Assembly (NCBI RefSeq): GCF_034355335.1
Contig: NZ_CP136422.1
Span: 3,630,501 to 3,694,500, forward strand
Origin: Blautia coccoides
GTDB lineage: Bacteria > Bacillota > Clostridia > Lachnospirales > Lachnospiraceae
Length of the DNA: 64,000 nt
Direction of reading: 5' to 3'
Below the pieces are notes generated by a model. The model had not been told where the DNA came from and made no database searches. It saw nothing but the letters and a program-made list of their open reading frames with translations. A program made the position numbers and the translations under genes. Numbering within the stretch: position 1 is the stretch's first letter; every line of letters starts with the position of its first letter. Below are positions 43,216-51,857 of the stretch, one piece after another.

Positions 43216-43222
43216 ATAGGGC

Positions 43223-43251
43223 ACCATACTGCTTTCCATGAAAATTGTCAA
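43223..43251 (-). promoter_or_regulatory. promoter of the PLD-like gene
   Basis: Minus strand: TTGACA (43246-43251), 17 bases, TATGGT (43223-43228). Confidence 0.7.
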
Positions 43252-43272
43252 GAATAATACTATGAATATTTC

Positions 43273-43322
43273 TGAAAAAAATATAAAACCCCCGGAAATC
43301 CACATACATGAATTTCCAGGGG
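43273..43322 (-). terminator. terminator of the Wood-Ljungdahl/folate operon
   Basis: On the minus strand a perfect 11-pair stem (arms 43312-43322 and 43289-43299, CCCCTGGAAAT against ATTTCCGGGGG, one G-T pair) is followed by TTTTATATTTTTT. It closes the operon after folD. Confidence 0.92.
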
Positions 43323-43358
43323 CAGTCAAACTATATTCCGATATACTCTGTTCTTTAA

Positions 43359-44210
43359 TTAAGCAAATTTACGTTTCGCAGCTTCTACCACATGTCCAAC
43401 CAGTACAGAAGTCGTAACACTTCCAACACCACCCGGAACAGGAGTAATGGCATCTACAACTGGCTCAGCCTTCTCAAAATCAACATCACCGCAAAGCTTT
43501 CCTTCTGCGTTCACATTGATACCAACATCAATAACTGTCTGTCCTGCGCTTAAATAGGTATCGTCAATAACACCAGCACGACCTGCAGCGACAATAACAA
43601 TGTCTGCCTCTCTTACTACAGAAGGCATATCCACAGTTCTGGTGTGGCAGATTGTAACAGTTGCATTTTTCTTGATCAGCATCATAGCTGCCGGTTTTCC
43701 TACAACCAGACTACGGCCTACAACAACTGCCTTTTTACCTGTACAGTCGATTCCGTAAAAGTCGAGAATCTCCATACAAGCCTGCGGTGTACAGGGCGGG
43801 AAACCTACATTCTTGCCTGTAAATACACCTGACATGGAACCATCTGTCATACAGTCAACGTCTTTTGCCGGATCCAGTGCATTTTCAATAACAGACTGAT
43901 TCAGGTGTTTTGGCAGCGGACGGAATAACAGAACGCCGTGAATCTTGTCATCTTTATTCACCTTATCAATCGTTGCCAGTAACTCTTCCTGGCTTACATC
44001 TGCCGGAAGTAGAATCTTTTCGCATGCAACACCCAGTGTTTCACAGCGTTTTGTTGCGCCTCTCTCGTAGGAAATATCACTTTCGTTTTCACCCACACGG
44101 ATAATACACAGGGTAGGTTTTACCCCTTTTTCCTCCAGTGCTGCCACATCCGCTTTAATTCTTTCGTTTAATGCTGCTGTTACCTCTTTACCAAGTAATC
44201 TCTTTGCCAT
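43359..44210 (-). CDS. folD: FolD-family methylenetetrahydrofolate dehydrogenase (cyclohydrolase site altered)
   Basis: Oxidises or reduces methylene-/methenyl-THF with NAD(P) in the methyl branch of the Wood-Ljungdahl pathway. The 283 residues carry the Rossmann motif VVVGRSLVVGKPAAMML and the PGGVGSVTT signature. An ungapped comparison with E. coli FolD (recalled sequence) keeps Y48 but places Ala at the catalytic Lys position (A52 in SYERGATKRC) and Phe in place of Gln in the VQLPLP block (here LLFRPLP). These residues serve the cyclohydrolase, so this protein is probably a dehydrogenase only, with FchA encoded just upstream supplying the other activity. Confidence 0.93.
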   Translation of the reverse strand: MAKRLLGKEVTAALNERIKADVAALEEKGVKPTLCIIRVGENESDISYERGATKRCETLGVACEKILLPADVSQEELLATIDKVNKDDKIHGVLLFRPLPKHLNQSVIENALDPAKDVDCMTDGSMSGVFTGKNVGFPPCTPQACMEILDFYGIDCTGKKAVVVGRSLVVGKPAAMMLIKKNATVTICHTRTVDMPSVVREADIVIVAAGRAGVIDDTYLSAGQTVIDVGINVNAEGKLCGDVDFEKAEPVVDAITPVPGGVGSVTTSVLVGHVVEAAKRKFA

Positions 44211-44258
44211 TTCTCTATGAATCCTCCTGCATCTTTTTATCCTGGCCTCTTAGACACT

Positions 44259-44276
44259 CTGCAGCTTACGCTGCAG
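44259..44276 (-). other. stem-loop between fchA and folD
   Basis: CTGCAGC and GCTGCAG arms with a four-base loop (44259-44276), in the 116-base gap between fchA and folD. No T-tract. Likely an mRNA processing or stability element. Confidence 0.5.
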
Positions 44277-44326
44277 CACATGTCACATAAGGCATCATAC
44301 AATTATCGTAATTGTTCAGTGCCCTC

Positions 44327-44956
44327 TTATTTCAGTCTGGAAAGTACGCTGTCAAAGGTATCGTCAGCGATTTTCGTATATTTCTCCAGCATTGCATCTG
44401 CTTTTTTATTCAGCTCTTCCGCATAAGCTCTGTCAGCCATAGACTTTGTATTAATATACACATTCAGGCTGGCACCCTTTAAAGCGGCTTTGCAGAAGGC
44501 TGCGCCTACGCCTGCGTCACTGATCGCCAATGTGGAACCTTTTGCTGCAAATTCCACGATCACTTCAATGGCCTCACAGCACTTTTCCATAATTTCCATA
44601 GGTACGGAGCATGCGTCCTTCAGAACGATTTCCATTACTCTTGCTTTTTCAGCTTTTTCTTCCTCTGTTGCACGAGGCATTCCATATGCTTTTGAAAGCG
44701 GCTCAAACACCTCCGCATCTCTCTCTATCAGACGTAAAAAATCCGCCTGCAGGGCATCACATTTCTTTTTCAGCTCCCACATCTCGTCTTCTACCTCTGC
44801 GTACTTTTTCTTACCTACAGTCAGACTGCCCACCATATTGCCCAGGGCCGTTCCCACTGCGCCAACCAGAGCTGATGCTCCACCGCCGCCCGGAACTGGT
44901 GCTTTTGATGCCAATACTTCCACAAATTCATTACATGGTACAGTTGAAAATCCCAT
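44327..44956 (-). CDS. fchA: methenyltetrahydrofolate cyclohydrolase (FTCD/FchA family)
   Basis: Interconverts formyl-THF and methenyl-THF. The 209-residue helical protein belongs to the formiminotransferase-cyclodeaminase family, with APVPGGGGASALVGAVG near the N-terminus as the family signature and VGAAFCKAALKGASLNVYIN in the C-terminal half. It is encoded between folT and folD behind the THF riboswitch. Its presence fits the loss of cyclohydrolase residues in the neighbouring FolD. Confidence 0.94.
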   Translation of the reverse strand: MGFSTVPCNEFVEVLASKAPVPGGGGASALVGAVGTALGNMVGSLTVGKKKYAEVEDEMWELKKKCDALQADFLRLIERDAEVFEPLSKAYGMPRATEEEKAEKARVMEIVLKDACSVPMEIMEKCCEAIEVIVEFAAKGSTLAISDAGVGAAFCKAALKGASLNVYINTKSMADRAYAEELNKKADAMLEKYTKIADDTFDSVLSRLK

Positions 44957-45023
44957 CTCTCACATACCTCTCTTTCTTTAATTACCGAATCACTTCGGTT
45001 TTATATAAAATTCCCTGAGGGAA

Positions 45024-45584
45024 TTATTTTGCATGATCAGATACATTTACAGGCCCATTTTTCAGCATAGTGCTCTTATTTACCATAGCAGTCAAGGGAC
45101 TCTTGTAGAGGAAAAATACCAGTAGAGTATTCAGAGCTGCCAAGAGCGGTGTCTGAACCAATCTCTGGGCATACAAAACTACCCACGGTGTTCCGTAGTA
45201 CATATGAAGTCCAAGACATGTAAATCCAAGAGAACCTACGATTCCATGAACAACGATCACTGCAAGTACATGCCAAATCTCCAGTTTCTTAGCATAGAAA
45301 TGCCGAAACAATCCAGGCAGCACACCAGCCAGAACAGCAGTGACAGAAATCATGGGATTTGGCGCATAACCCTGAAGGATCGCCCCAAGGAAATCAGACA
45401 AAAACCCGCAAATCCCCCCTACCAAAGGGCCAAACCAAAAACCACAAAGGTATACCGGAGTCTGACCTACGGTAAGCCGAATACTGGTACCAATGGGTAT
45501 CGCAACTACCCTGGTCAGGATAATGCTCATTGCCACCAGAACACCCGTAAATGCCAAAACTTTTACATTATTCACTTTTTTCAT
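45024..45584 (-). CDS. folT: folate ECF transporter substrate-binding component
   Basis: A 186-residue membrane S-component that captures folate for an energy-coupling factor importer; the shared ATPase and T-subunits are not in the window. About six hydrophobic helices are seen, with the ECF-interface region LAFTGVLVAMSIILTRV and the LTVGQTPVYLCGFWFGPLVGG block typical of FolT. It lies directly behind a THF riboswitch and ahead of fchA and folD, so folate uptake and one-carbon enzymes would be controlled together. Confidence 0.9.
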   Translation of the reverse strand: MKKVNNVKVLAFTGVLVAMSIILTRVVAIPIGTSIRLTVGQTPVYLCGFWFGPLVGGICGFLSDFLGAILQGYAPNPMISVTAVLAGVLPGLFRHFYAKKLEIWHVLAVIVVHGIVGSLGFTCLGLHMYYGTPWVVLYAQRLVQTPLLAALNTLLVFFLYKSPLTAMVNKSTMLKNGPVNVSDHAK

Positions 45585-45655
45585 CAGATATAAATCCTCC
45601 TTCTTCTGTTGTCTTCAAGGAACAGCATAACTGTCCCTTCTCGTATTGTACTTAT

Positions 45656-45676
45656 GGCATAGTAGTTTACTACACC
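45656..45676 (-). promoter_or_regulatory. expression-platform hairpin of the THF riboswitch
   Basis: Minus strand GGTGTAGTA-AAC-TACTATGCC forms a nine-pair stem. Its 5' arm (TGTAGTA, 45668-45674) can instead pair perfectly with TACTACA at the 3' end of the aptamer P1 stem, giving two exclusive structures. No U-tract follows, so control of translation or processing is possible. Confidence 0.55.
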
Positions 45677-45706
45677 AAAGAGAAGAATTCATATCTGTCT
45701 TTAATG

Positions 45707-45807
45707 TAGTAGCGGACGCAATATTACATCGTGGAGCCTAACGGCTGCCTTCGTTCATGGACAACTTCCCATCCCATGACACTTAACGCGTAATACCTAC
45801 TCTACTA
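45707..45807 (-). promoter_or_regulatory. tetrahydrofolate riboswitch
   Basis: The minus strand reads GAGTAGGTATTACGCGTTAAG, ATGGGATG, a closing hairpin CCATGAACGAAGGCAGCCG, then ATTGCGTCCGCTACT. These are the ordered conserved segments of the THF (folT-type) aptamer, with P1 formed by TAGTAG and CTACTA at the ends. It precedes folT, the classic target, with fchA and folD downstream. No strong separate promoter is visible, so it may act inside the larger operon transcript. Confidence 0.9.
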
Positions 45808-45831
45808 TAACAGTCTTTTTAAGACAACTTC

Positions 45832-46479
45832 TTACAACTTTTTTTCTAATGCTTTCATCATGTTAATACTGATATCGCCCACAACCGCCAAATCCTCCGC
45901 GGCAAATGTGACGGCAAAATTATCAGAAAACAATATCTGTGCGGAAGGCTGAAACTCGTCATCCCCTTCCCACAAGATAAACTTCACATACAGATTGTCC
46001 ATAAATTCCAGTTCATAGGAACAGTCTCCCTCTGAACATTTTTTTGCTCCCAGGTGTTCCATGATCTTTTGAAACACAGACAGCTTATTTCCATAGCCGA
46101 ATGCCAGACGAAACAGGCATCTGCCCTGGAACTGCCTGAAGTAAACCTCACCCCAGGGAACATCATGATAAGTCAGGAATTTCCCTGACGCAGGTGCTGC
46201 GCTTCTCTCTGTCAAAAAACGGACAATAAGAATCTTAGCATTCATGGCCTCCTCCAGTGGATATACTCCAATGGAATCCTCCACGTGATGAATTTCATAA
46301 TCCGGAAAAGATACCTGGTATGTACTTCCCATCAGTTTCACGGTAAAAAGCCCTTTTTCCTCATCATAAGGAATACCGGTTCGCCCGCTGATTTCTTTCG
46401 GGTCCATCTCTCTGTATGCGTTCAGATAATGTTCATAAGGACGCTGCTCTTTACTGTCCTTTGCGTATTCAAAATCCAT
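45832..46479 (-). CDS. DUF3786 protein of the acetogenesis operon
   Basis: A 215-residue soluble protein of the DUF3786 family, which I recognise by length and by the blocks KLMGSTYQVSFPDYEI, LTYHDVPWGEVYFRQF and ILFSDNFAVTFAAEDLAVVGD. No catalytic motif is obvious and it has few cysteines. It directly follows acsV and is the last gene before the THF riboswitch. Members are often encoded near CODH/ACS genes, so a role in corrinoid protein activation or enzyme assembly is possible but unproven. Confidence 0.8.
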   Translation of the reverse strand: MDFEYAKDSKEQRPYEHYLNAYREMDPKEISGRTGIPYDEEKGLFTVKLMGSTYQVSFPDYEIHHVEDSIGVYPLEEAMNAKILIVRFLTERSAAPASGKFLTYHDVPWGEVYFRQFQGRCLFRLAFGYGNKLSVFQKIMEHLGAKKCSEGDCSYELEFMDNLYVKFILWEGDDEFQPSAQILFSDNFAVTFAAEDLAVVGDISINMMKALEKKL

Positions 46480-46538
46480 CTTTTCACCTCAGTCAGTCTA
46501 TTTATTCGTAACAATAGTAAGTCCGCAATACGCTCCCG

Positions 46539-48467
46539 CTACTGCTCTGTTACAGACGGAAACAAAGACGTATCCGTATGTGGTATAAAACAGCAGGCTA
46601 CAAACTCATCCATATAACTTGGTACAGCGGAAAGTTCCAGATAAGTCATATTGGACGCGATTTCATAGCATTTCTGCTCTGCCTCTTTTGAAAGAAGCAT
46701 TGTATATGCACCGGACAGTGAAGAGTTTCCAATGTAATGGAATTTCTCCAGAGGAATATCCGGGAACATACCAATCCGTACGGCATTTCTCATATTGATA
46801 CCGCTGCCGATTCCACCGGCTACATAAACATCATCAATCATGGAAATATCAAAATCCAGGGATACAAGCATTGTACGGATAGCTGAGAAAATAGCTCCTT
46901 TTGCCCGTATAAAGTTGTCAATATCCACCTCATTGATCTCCACTTCCTTGACACTGCCCGATTCCTCCTCGAAGGCGAGCACATAGCTGCCCATACCATA
47001 TTCATCATGGCGGACACGCTTTCCTTCCCGGATAAACTTTCCTTTCGGATTGATAATACCGGTACGGAATAATTCGCTGATCACATCAATAATACCGGAA
47101 CCACAGAGACCAATGGGTTTCTCGCCTTCATCTCCGATAACAGAGTAACTTGGCTCCATTGTTTCTGTATCAATGGTACAGGCTTCGATAGCGCCGTCCG
47201 TCGCGCGCATACCGCAGCTAATATCCCCGCCTTCAAAAGCAGGACCTGCAGAGCAGGCACAACTCATCATAAAATCAGAATTGCCGAATACAAGCTCGCC
47301 GTTCGTACCTAAATCGATAAACAGGGAAAATTCAGGCCGATTCCACAGCATACTCACCAGAGTACCCGCTGTGATATCTCCGCCCACATAACTGCCTATG
47401 TTCGGCGCCAGTATTATATGAGCATCCGGATTCACCCTGATCCCAATATCAGAGGCAAACAGTGAATTAGTTTTATAAAAGGTCGGAATATACGGCTCCA
47501 TACGGATAGGATCACCGTTCATTCCGGTAAGCAGATGGTTCATCGTCGTATTGGATGCAATGCACATACGATATATATGCAGAGGACTAAATCCGCAGGA
47601 ACGACACATCTGCTCGATCATAGGATTGATAGTCTCGTCAACCACTGCATTTTGCAGCTTTTCACTTCCTCCCGGCTTCATGGATTCAATAATACGGTTG
47701 ATAACATCCGCACCATAACGAATCTGACCGTTCCCGGCTGATGCCTTTCCAAGGATCTCGCCTGTCTGCATATTGATAAGCAAAGCAGACACAGTGGTAG
47801 TTCCAATATCAATAGCCAAACCGCCTATCACTACTTTTTCATTCCTGCCGTAAACATCATACACAAAAATATCATCTGCTGTTCTGCGCACAATACACTG
47901 AACATCAAAATGATTCTCACGGAAAACAACGGAAATTTTCCGCAAGGCAGAGTAAGGCAGACGTACTCTCTGTACACCGGTGTCCCTCTTGATGGCCCGT
48001 ATAAGACGTTCATTATCCGGCATAGTGTCATCCAAAGTAGGCTCATCCATTGTCACATGGATAATATCCAGACTGTTCTTCAAGGTTATTCCTGCTGCTT
48101 CCACATCAGATTTCGCCTGTTCAAATATAGCGATCTCCTCTCTGGAACTCAAATCCGCGACTTTCATCCGGCTTCTGTAAGCGGATGCAATATCAGGTAC
48201 CTGTACCTCCACATCACCAGTCAGCTTGCTCACACATGCCAGCCTCCAACCTTCCGCATATTCATCATCAGAGATATGGCGTGTCTTTGGAGAATTCATT
48301 TCACCTGCCACCAGCTTTACCTTGCATTTACCACAGGAAGCATTTCCGGAACAGGGGGCATCGATAGCCACATTCGTTTTTCTCGCTACTTCTAAAAGGA
48401 TTTCTCCTTCCTGGGCGAAAGTTGTGACGTCTTCGCCGTTTTCAAACTTAAAAGTCACTTTGAACAT
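46539..48467 (-). CDS. acsV: reductive activator of the corrinoid iron-sulfur protein (RACo)
   Basis: An ATP-driven reductase that rescues the inactive Co(II) state of the corrinoid protein AcsCD. The 642 residues begin with a plant-type [2Fe-2S] ferredoxin domain (C39, C45, C48, C78) followed by a linker and a C-terminal ASKHA-fold ATPase, visible as IGGLAIDIGTTTVSALLI, SLFIDLGTNGELVFGN and VYVAGGIGSGINMRNA. It lies between acsE and the DUF3786 gene. Confidence 0.93.
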   Translation of the reverse strand: MFKVTFKFENGEDVTTFAQEGEILLEVARKTNVAIDAPCSGNASCGKCKVKLVAGEMNSPKTRHISDDEYAEGWRLACVSKLTGDVEVQVPDIASAYRSRMKVADLSSREEIAIFEQAKSDVEAAGITLKNSLDIIHVTMDEPTLDDTMPDNERLIRAIKRDTGVQRVRLPYSALRKISVVFRENHFDVQCIVRRTADDIFVYDVYGRNEKVVIGGLAIDIGTTTVSALLINMQTGEILGKASAGNGQIRYGADVINRIIESMKPGGSEKLQNAVVDETINPMIEQMCRSCGFSPLHIYRMCIASNTTMNHLLTGMNGDPIRMEPYIPTFYKTNSLFASDIGIRVNPDAHIILAPNIGSYVGGDITAGTLVSMLWNRPEFSLFIDLGTNGELVFGNSDFMMSCACSAGPAFEGGDISCGMRATDGAIEACTIDTETMEPSYSVIGDEGEKPIGLCGSGIIDVISELFRTGIINPKGKFIREGKRVRHDEYGMGSYVLAFEEESGSVKEVEINEVDIDNFIRAKGAIFSAIRTMLVSLDFDISMIDDVYVAGGIGSGINMRNAVRIGMFPDIPLEKFHYIGNSSLSGAYTMLLSKEAEQKCYEIASNMTYLELSAVPSYMDEFVACCFIPHTDTSLFPSVTEQ

Positions 48468-48498
48468 AGGAATTTAGCCTTTCTGTATATTTTTATCT

Positions 48499-48526
48499 GC
48501 GCCGGCGATAAAAATATCCCCGGCGC
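48499..48526 (-). other. stem-loop between acsE and acsV
   Basis: GCGCCGG/CCGGCGC arms (48499-48505 and 48520-48526) in the 90-base gap. The minus strand continues AGATAAAAATA, so there is no terminator U-tract. Confidence 0.5.
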
Positions 48527-48557
48527 TTTTTATTACACGATTCTACCTATTCTGTTA

Positions 48558-49343
48558 TTAGATTTCCAGGTAAGAGTCAGCGTATAATGTGTTGTTCTTG
48601 AATACATCACAGGATTTAATGGTTTCCATCAGTCTTAAATCACATGGATTTACGATAGCGGAAGTTAAGCCCTGCATCATGCACATTGCTACCATTGCGG
48701 AATCCATGATCGGACGAATATGTTTCGGCATACCATTAGAGTTATTGGACAGACCGCCTGTGGAATTCAGGCCCATATCGCTGAACATTTTGATAGCTTC
48801 CAGAACTTCCATCTGTTTGTCCTGCATTCCTTTAACAACCAGGAATAACGGGTCAAACCAAAGATCTGTAGGCTCCATACCCAGCATCATACCTCTTTCC
48901 AGCATGTTCTGGCAGTGCATCATACGCTCGTCATTGTCTGCTGCAATACCTTCTGCAGAACAAAGAGCGATTACGATAGCATCATTTGCTGCAGCCAGGT
49001 CGATATTCTCAATTCTTCCGCCTGCATCAGCAGAGTTTACAATCGGTTTTCCTTTGCTTCTGTTGTATACGGAGATACCTGCCTCGATCGCTTTTTTGTT
49101 GGCAGTATCCAGTGCCAGAGGAACGTTGTCGAAGTTGGACTGGATCAGCTGAACAGCCCATTTCATTAAATCTTCTCCATCATTCTCAGCCGGTCCGATA
49201 TTAACGTCCAGATAAGTTGCACCTGCTTCCAGCTGCTCTTTTGCACGTTTTAAGATTGGTTCCGGATCACGCTCTGCCATCGCTTTGCGGATAGACGGGG
49301 AAATACAGTGAATTCTCTCACCAATTGTAACAAACTTTGCCAT
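48558..49343 (-). CDS. acsE: methyl-THF:corrinoid iron-sulfur protein methyltransferase
   Basis: Moves the methyl group from methyl-THF to the cobalt of AcsCD. The 261 residues match the usual 262 and form a pterin-binding TIM barrel: GERIHCISPSIRKAM, GATYLDVNIGPAEND, PLALDTANKKAIEAG, VNSADAGGRIEN and LSNNSNGMPKHIR with the Asn that assists transfer. It is encoded after acsC and before acsV. Confidence 0.97.
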   Translation of the reverse strand: MAKFVTIGERIHCISPSIRKAMAERDPEPILKRAKEQLEAGATYLDVNIGPAENDGEDLMKWAVQLIQSNFDNVPLALDTANKKAIEAGISVYNRSKGKPIVNSADAGGRIENIDLAAANDAIVIALCSAEGIAADNDERMMHCQNMLERGMMLGMEPTDLWFDPLFLVVKGMQDKQMEVLEAIKMFSDMGLNSTGGLSNNSNGMPKHIRPIMDSAMVAMCMMQGLTSAIVNPCDLRLMETIKSCDVFKNNTLYADSYLEI

Positions 49344-49440
49344 AATAGTTCTCCTTTTAAATTATTCATTCTGGCCGGACAGGAAAAACGCAGTATAAGC
49401 ATTCTCCCTGCCAGCCTGTATTTGCTCTTTTATGCAGTCT

Positions 49441-50787
49441 TTATGCAGTCATATCCTTTAAGAATTTTACTAACTGAACTGCTTCCAATGGGGCAACGAT
49501 CACTTCCCAGCCCGGAAGTTTTGCTTCGATATCACCCTTTAATACAGCAACTTTACCCGGAATGATCAGTTTTCTACATTTTACTTTATCTTCAACATTT
49601 TCCTGAATATATTTGGCTACGGAAGTAGAAGATAATTTACCTGCTGCCCATGCAGTCAGTACGGAAAGTCCGCCTGCATCACTGATGATCAGGTTACATG
49701 GTACTCCGGAACGCTCCAGCTCTCCGGATACCACGAAGTATGTAAGAGCAAAGTCTACGGTTGTCAGACAGAGAGAATTCTCGTCTGCACCATTTAACGC
49801 ATAAATACCCGGTTCTACCTTCATTGGCTTCTGCGGGTCTGTATATACATTCTGTCTCAGACCAAATAACGGCAGAGCTTCTGCATAATCAAGCTGCTCC
49901 ATAACCACAATGGAACCATATTTCATTGTGAACAGGGAAGCCAGTGCCTGCTGCATATTTCTGTCGCCATGTGCCAGAACTGCCAGGTTTACCAGAGTCG
50001 GGTAACCGAAAATTCTGTCCTGATCTTTTAAAGCTGCACGGCGGATCTGAACTGCATTGCCGTAAGCTTCTTTTATAGATTTTGTTCCAACATCCAGAAT
50101 CAGGTTCTTATTTCCTGCTTTTTCCAGAGCTGCAACTGTATCATATAATTCATTTAAGTCAGCACCTGTAACGCCAAGTACAACGCCAGCCTCTGTTGCA
50201 ACTGCACTCATCTCTGCGTAGTTAGAAGCATCTGCACCGTTTAATACAGGTTTGCCGTCTTTGCATACAGCTAATGCTGCTTTTGCTGCTTCAACATCTT
50301 TACAGCCCAGAACCAGAGTTCTGCCAAGAGCTGCTGCTTTCTTTACGATTTCAACGTATCTGTCTTTGTCAGCGCCGTCTTCGTAGTTCACGTAAATCAT
50401 TTCAACGAACATTCTCTCGCTGATACGCTCGTAGTCTACCTTCGGAATTGCTGCCAGTTTGGCATCGATTGCTGCATCATCCATGCATGTGCACAGTGCA
50501 ACCGCATATCTTGTTTTGCTAACGAATGTTTTTTCATGTCTGAATAAAACAGTCTCGCCGCCTAAAGTAAATTCGTTATCACCGCTTCCGACTTTGATGG
50601 TCTTCATCGGCGGAGCTGTTGCCTCAGATAACTGAGCCAGAGCATCCTCAGACATATGCGGGCATTTTGAAATTTCCAGAGCACCCTGAGCTACTTTCAT
50701 GGAGAAAGCCATACATGTTGGGCAGCCGCACTCTTTACAGTTCTTTTTTGGTGTCAGTTTAAAAATTTGAATACCTGATAATCCCAT
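49441..50787 (-). CDS. acsC: corrinoid iron-sulfur protein large subunit (ACDS gamma)
   Basis: The large subunit of the corrinoid methyl carrier. The 448 residues start with a [4Fe-4S] domain, CKECGCPTCMAFSMKVAQG with a later Cys (SKCPHMSED), followed by a TIM-barrel and a C-terminal corrinoid-binding domain (LIISDAGGLSVLTAWAAGK). It uses the cobamide made by the cob operon in this window. Codons here avoid rare forms, suggesting high expression. Confidence 0.97.
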   Translation of the reverse strand: MGLSGIQIFKLTPKKNCKECGCPTCMAFSMKVAQGALEISKCPHMSEDALAQLSEATAPPMKTIKVGSGDNEFTLGGETVLFRHEKTFVSKTRYAVALCTCMDDAAIDAKLAAIPKVDYERISERMFVEMIYVNYEDGADKDRYVEIVKKAAALGRTLVLGCKDVEAAKAALAVCKDGKPVLNGADASNYAEMSAVATEAGVVLGVTGADLNELYDTVAALEKAGNKNLILDVGTKSIKEAYGNAVQIRRAALKDQDRIFGYPTLVNLAVLAHGDRNMQQALASLFTMKYGSIVVMEQLDYAEALPLFGLRQNVYTDPQKPMKVEPGIYALNGADENSLCLTTVDFALTYFVVSGELERSGVPCNLIISDAGGLSVLTAWAAGKLSSTSVAKYIQENVEDKVKCRKLIIPGKVAVLKGDIEAKLPGWEVIVAPLEAVQLVKFLKDMTA

Positions 50788-50812
50788 TTGTTTTTATCCT
50801 CCTGTTCTACGA

Positions 50813-51751
50813 TTACACTAATTCTTTAATCATTTTTGAGATTGTTGCAACAGATTTGGGATGTCTCAGAATGACAGCGTCAGAACCGGAAGCTAAAACT
50901 GCTGCTGCTGTCTGTACTTCCATACTGATACCTCTCTCTTCCAGCGGTCCCCATTCTGGCATATCTTCCTCAGAAGCCATAGCCTCTTTTACTCCCCATG
51001 TCTCATCGGCAACCGGAGTGATGATAGGCATCTGTAACATGTTATCATTCTGGGAAAGAGCTGCACCTTTAATACGGTCCATTGTGGATACCACGTACTC
51101 AAAACCATAACCTACTGCTGCAGAACCAACGTTCATTACGATATCCTGAGCTTTTACGCCTAACTGGGTTGTAACAACGTTAAGCTGTTTTGCCAGGTTG
51201 ATATCAACTGCGGATTCTGCTCCAACCTTCTGGTTGTATGCAAGGCCTGCTGCTGCACCAACTGCTTTGTAATCTTCTTCTCTTGCAGAAAGGACTAAAA
51301 CGTTTTTGCCCTGAAGTGCTTCTGCTACTTTTGGCAGTAATTCAGAATCTTTTTCCACATTCTTGCAACCTTCAACAACTAAAGGACAGGAAACAGCTTC
51401 TCCGACTTCCTTGACAACTGCGATCAGTTCATCAATGGATTTGTCTGAGCCGTTTGGATCCCCGCCTTCCAGACGTAAGCAAACGAAGTCCGCACCTTCC
51501 ATTGCTTCCGCTTTTTTTGCGATCTCGGCCATTGTGGTAGCACCTGCATAATATTCCTGGATTCCCGGTACATTGGAAAGCCCCATATCGGAAATTTCCA
51601 CACCTACTTTTGGTGCATTCTCCGTGGGAGCATCAAATGTGTAAAAAGGAAATGTACATTCCCCTCCTAATTTGATTGCTTTGTCCCCGCAGCCAATTTC
51701 AACTGTGTTTATGTTTGCATTGAATTTCTGTGGTTTTTGATTAAACGGCAT
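50813..51751 (-). CDS. acsD: corrinoid iron-sulfur protein small subunit (ACDS delta)
   Basis: The small subunit of the corrinoid protein, a 312-residue TIM barrel that forms a heterodimer with AcsC. Recognisable blocks are GGECTFPFYTFDAPTENAPK (N-terminal family motif), FVCLRLEGGDPNGSD, MNVGSAAVGYGFEYV and EDMPEWGPLEERG. It is preceded by a stem-loop in the gap behind acsB. Confidence 0.96.
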   Translation of the reverse strand: MPFNQKPQKFNANINTVEIGCGDKAIKLGGECTFPFYTFDAPTENAPKVGVEISDMGLSNVPGIQEYYAGATTMAEIAKKAEAMEGADFVCLRLEGGDPNGSDKSIDELIAVVKEVGEAVSCPLVVEGCKNVEKDSELLPKVAEALQGKNVLVLSAREEDYKAVGAAAGLAYNQKVGAESAVDINLAKQLNVVTTQLGVKAQDIVMNVGSAAVGYGFEYVVSTMDRIKGAALSQNDNMLQMPIITPVADETWGVKEAMASEEDMPEWGPLEERGISMEVQTAAAVLASGSDAVILRHPKSVATISKMIKELV

Positions 51752-51781
51752 TTCTCATTAGCCTCCTTAATATATTTTTTA

Positions 51782-51819
51782 TAAACGGTGAACACGGTAA
51801 AACGCGCATTCACCGTTTA
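51782..51819 (-). other. stem-loop between acsB and acsD
   Basis: Perfect 11-base arms TAAACGGTGAA (51782-51792) and TTCACCGTTTA (51809-51819) with a 16-base loop, in the 106-base gap. The minus strand continues ATAAAAAATATA, so it lacks a U-tract. It probably marks an RNA processing or 3'-end protection site between two proteins needed in different amounts. Confidence 0.65.
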
Positions 51820-51857
51820 CATGATACTACAATTAAGCGATTTTGTCTTCCAAAATC

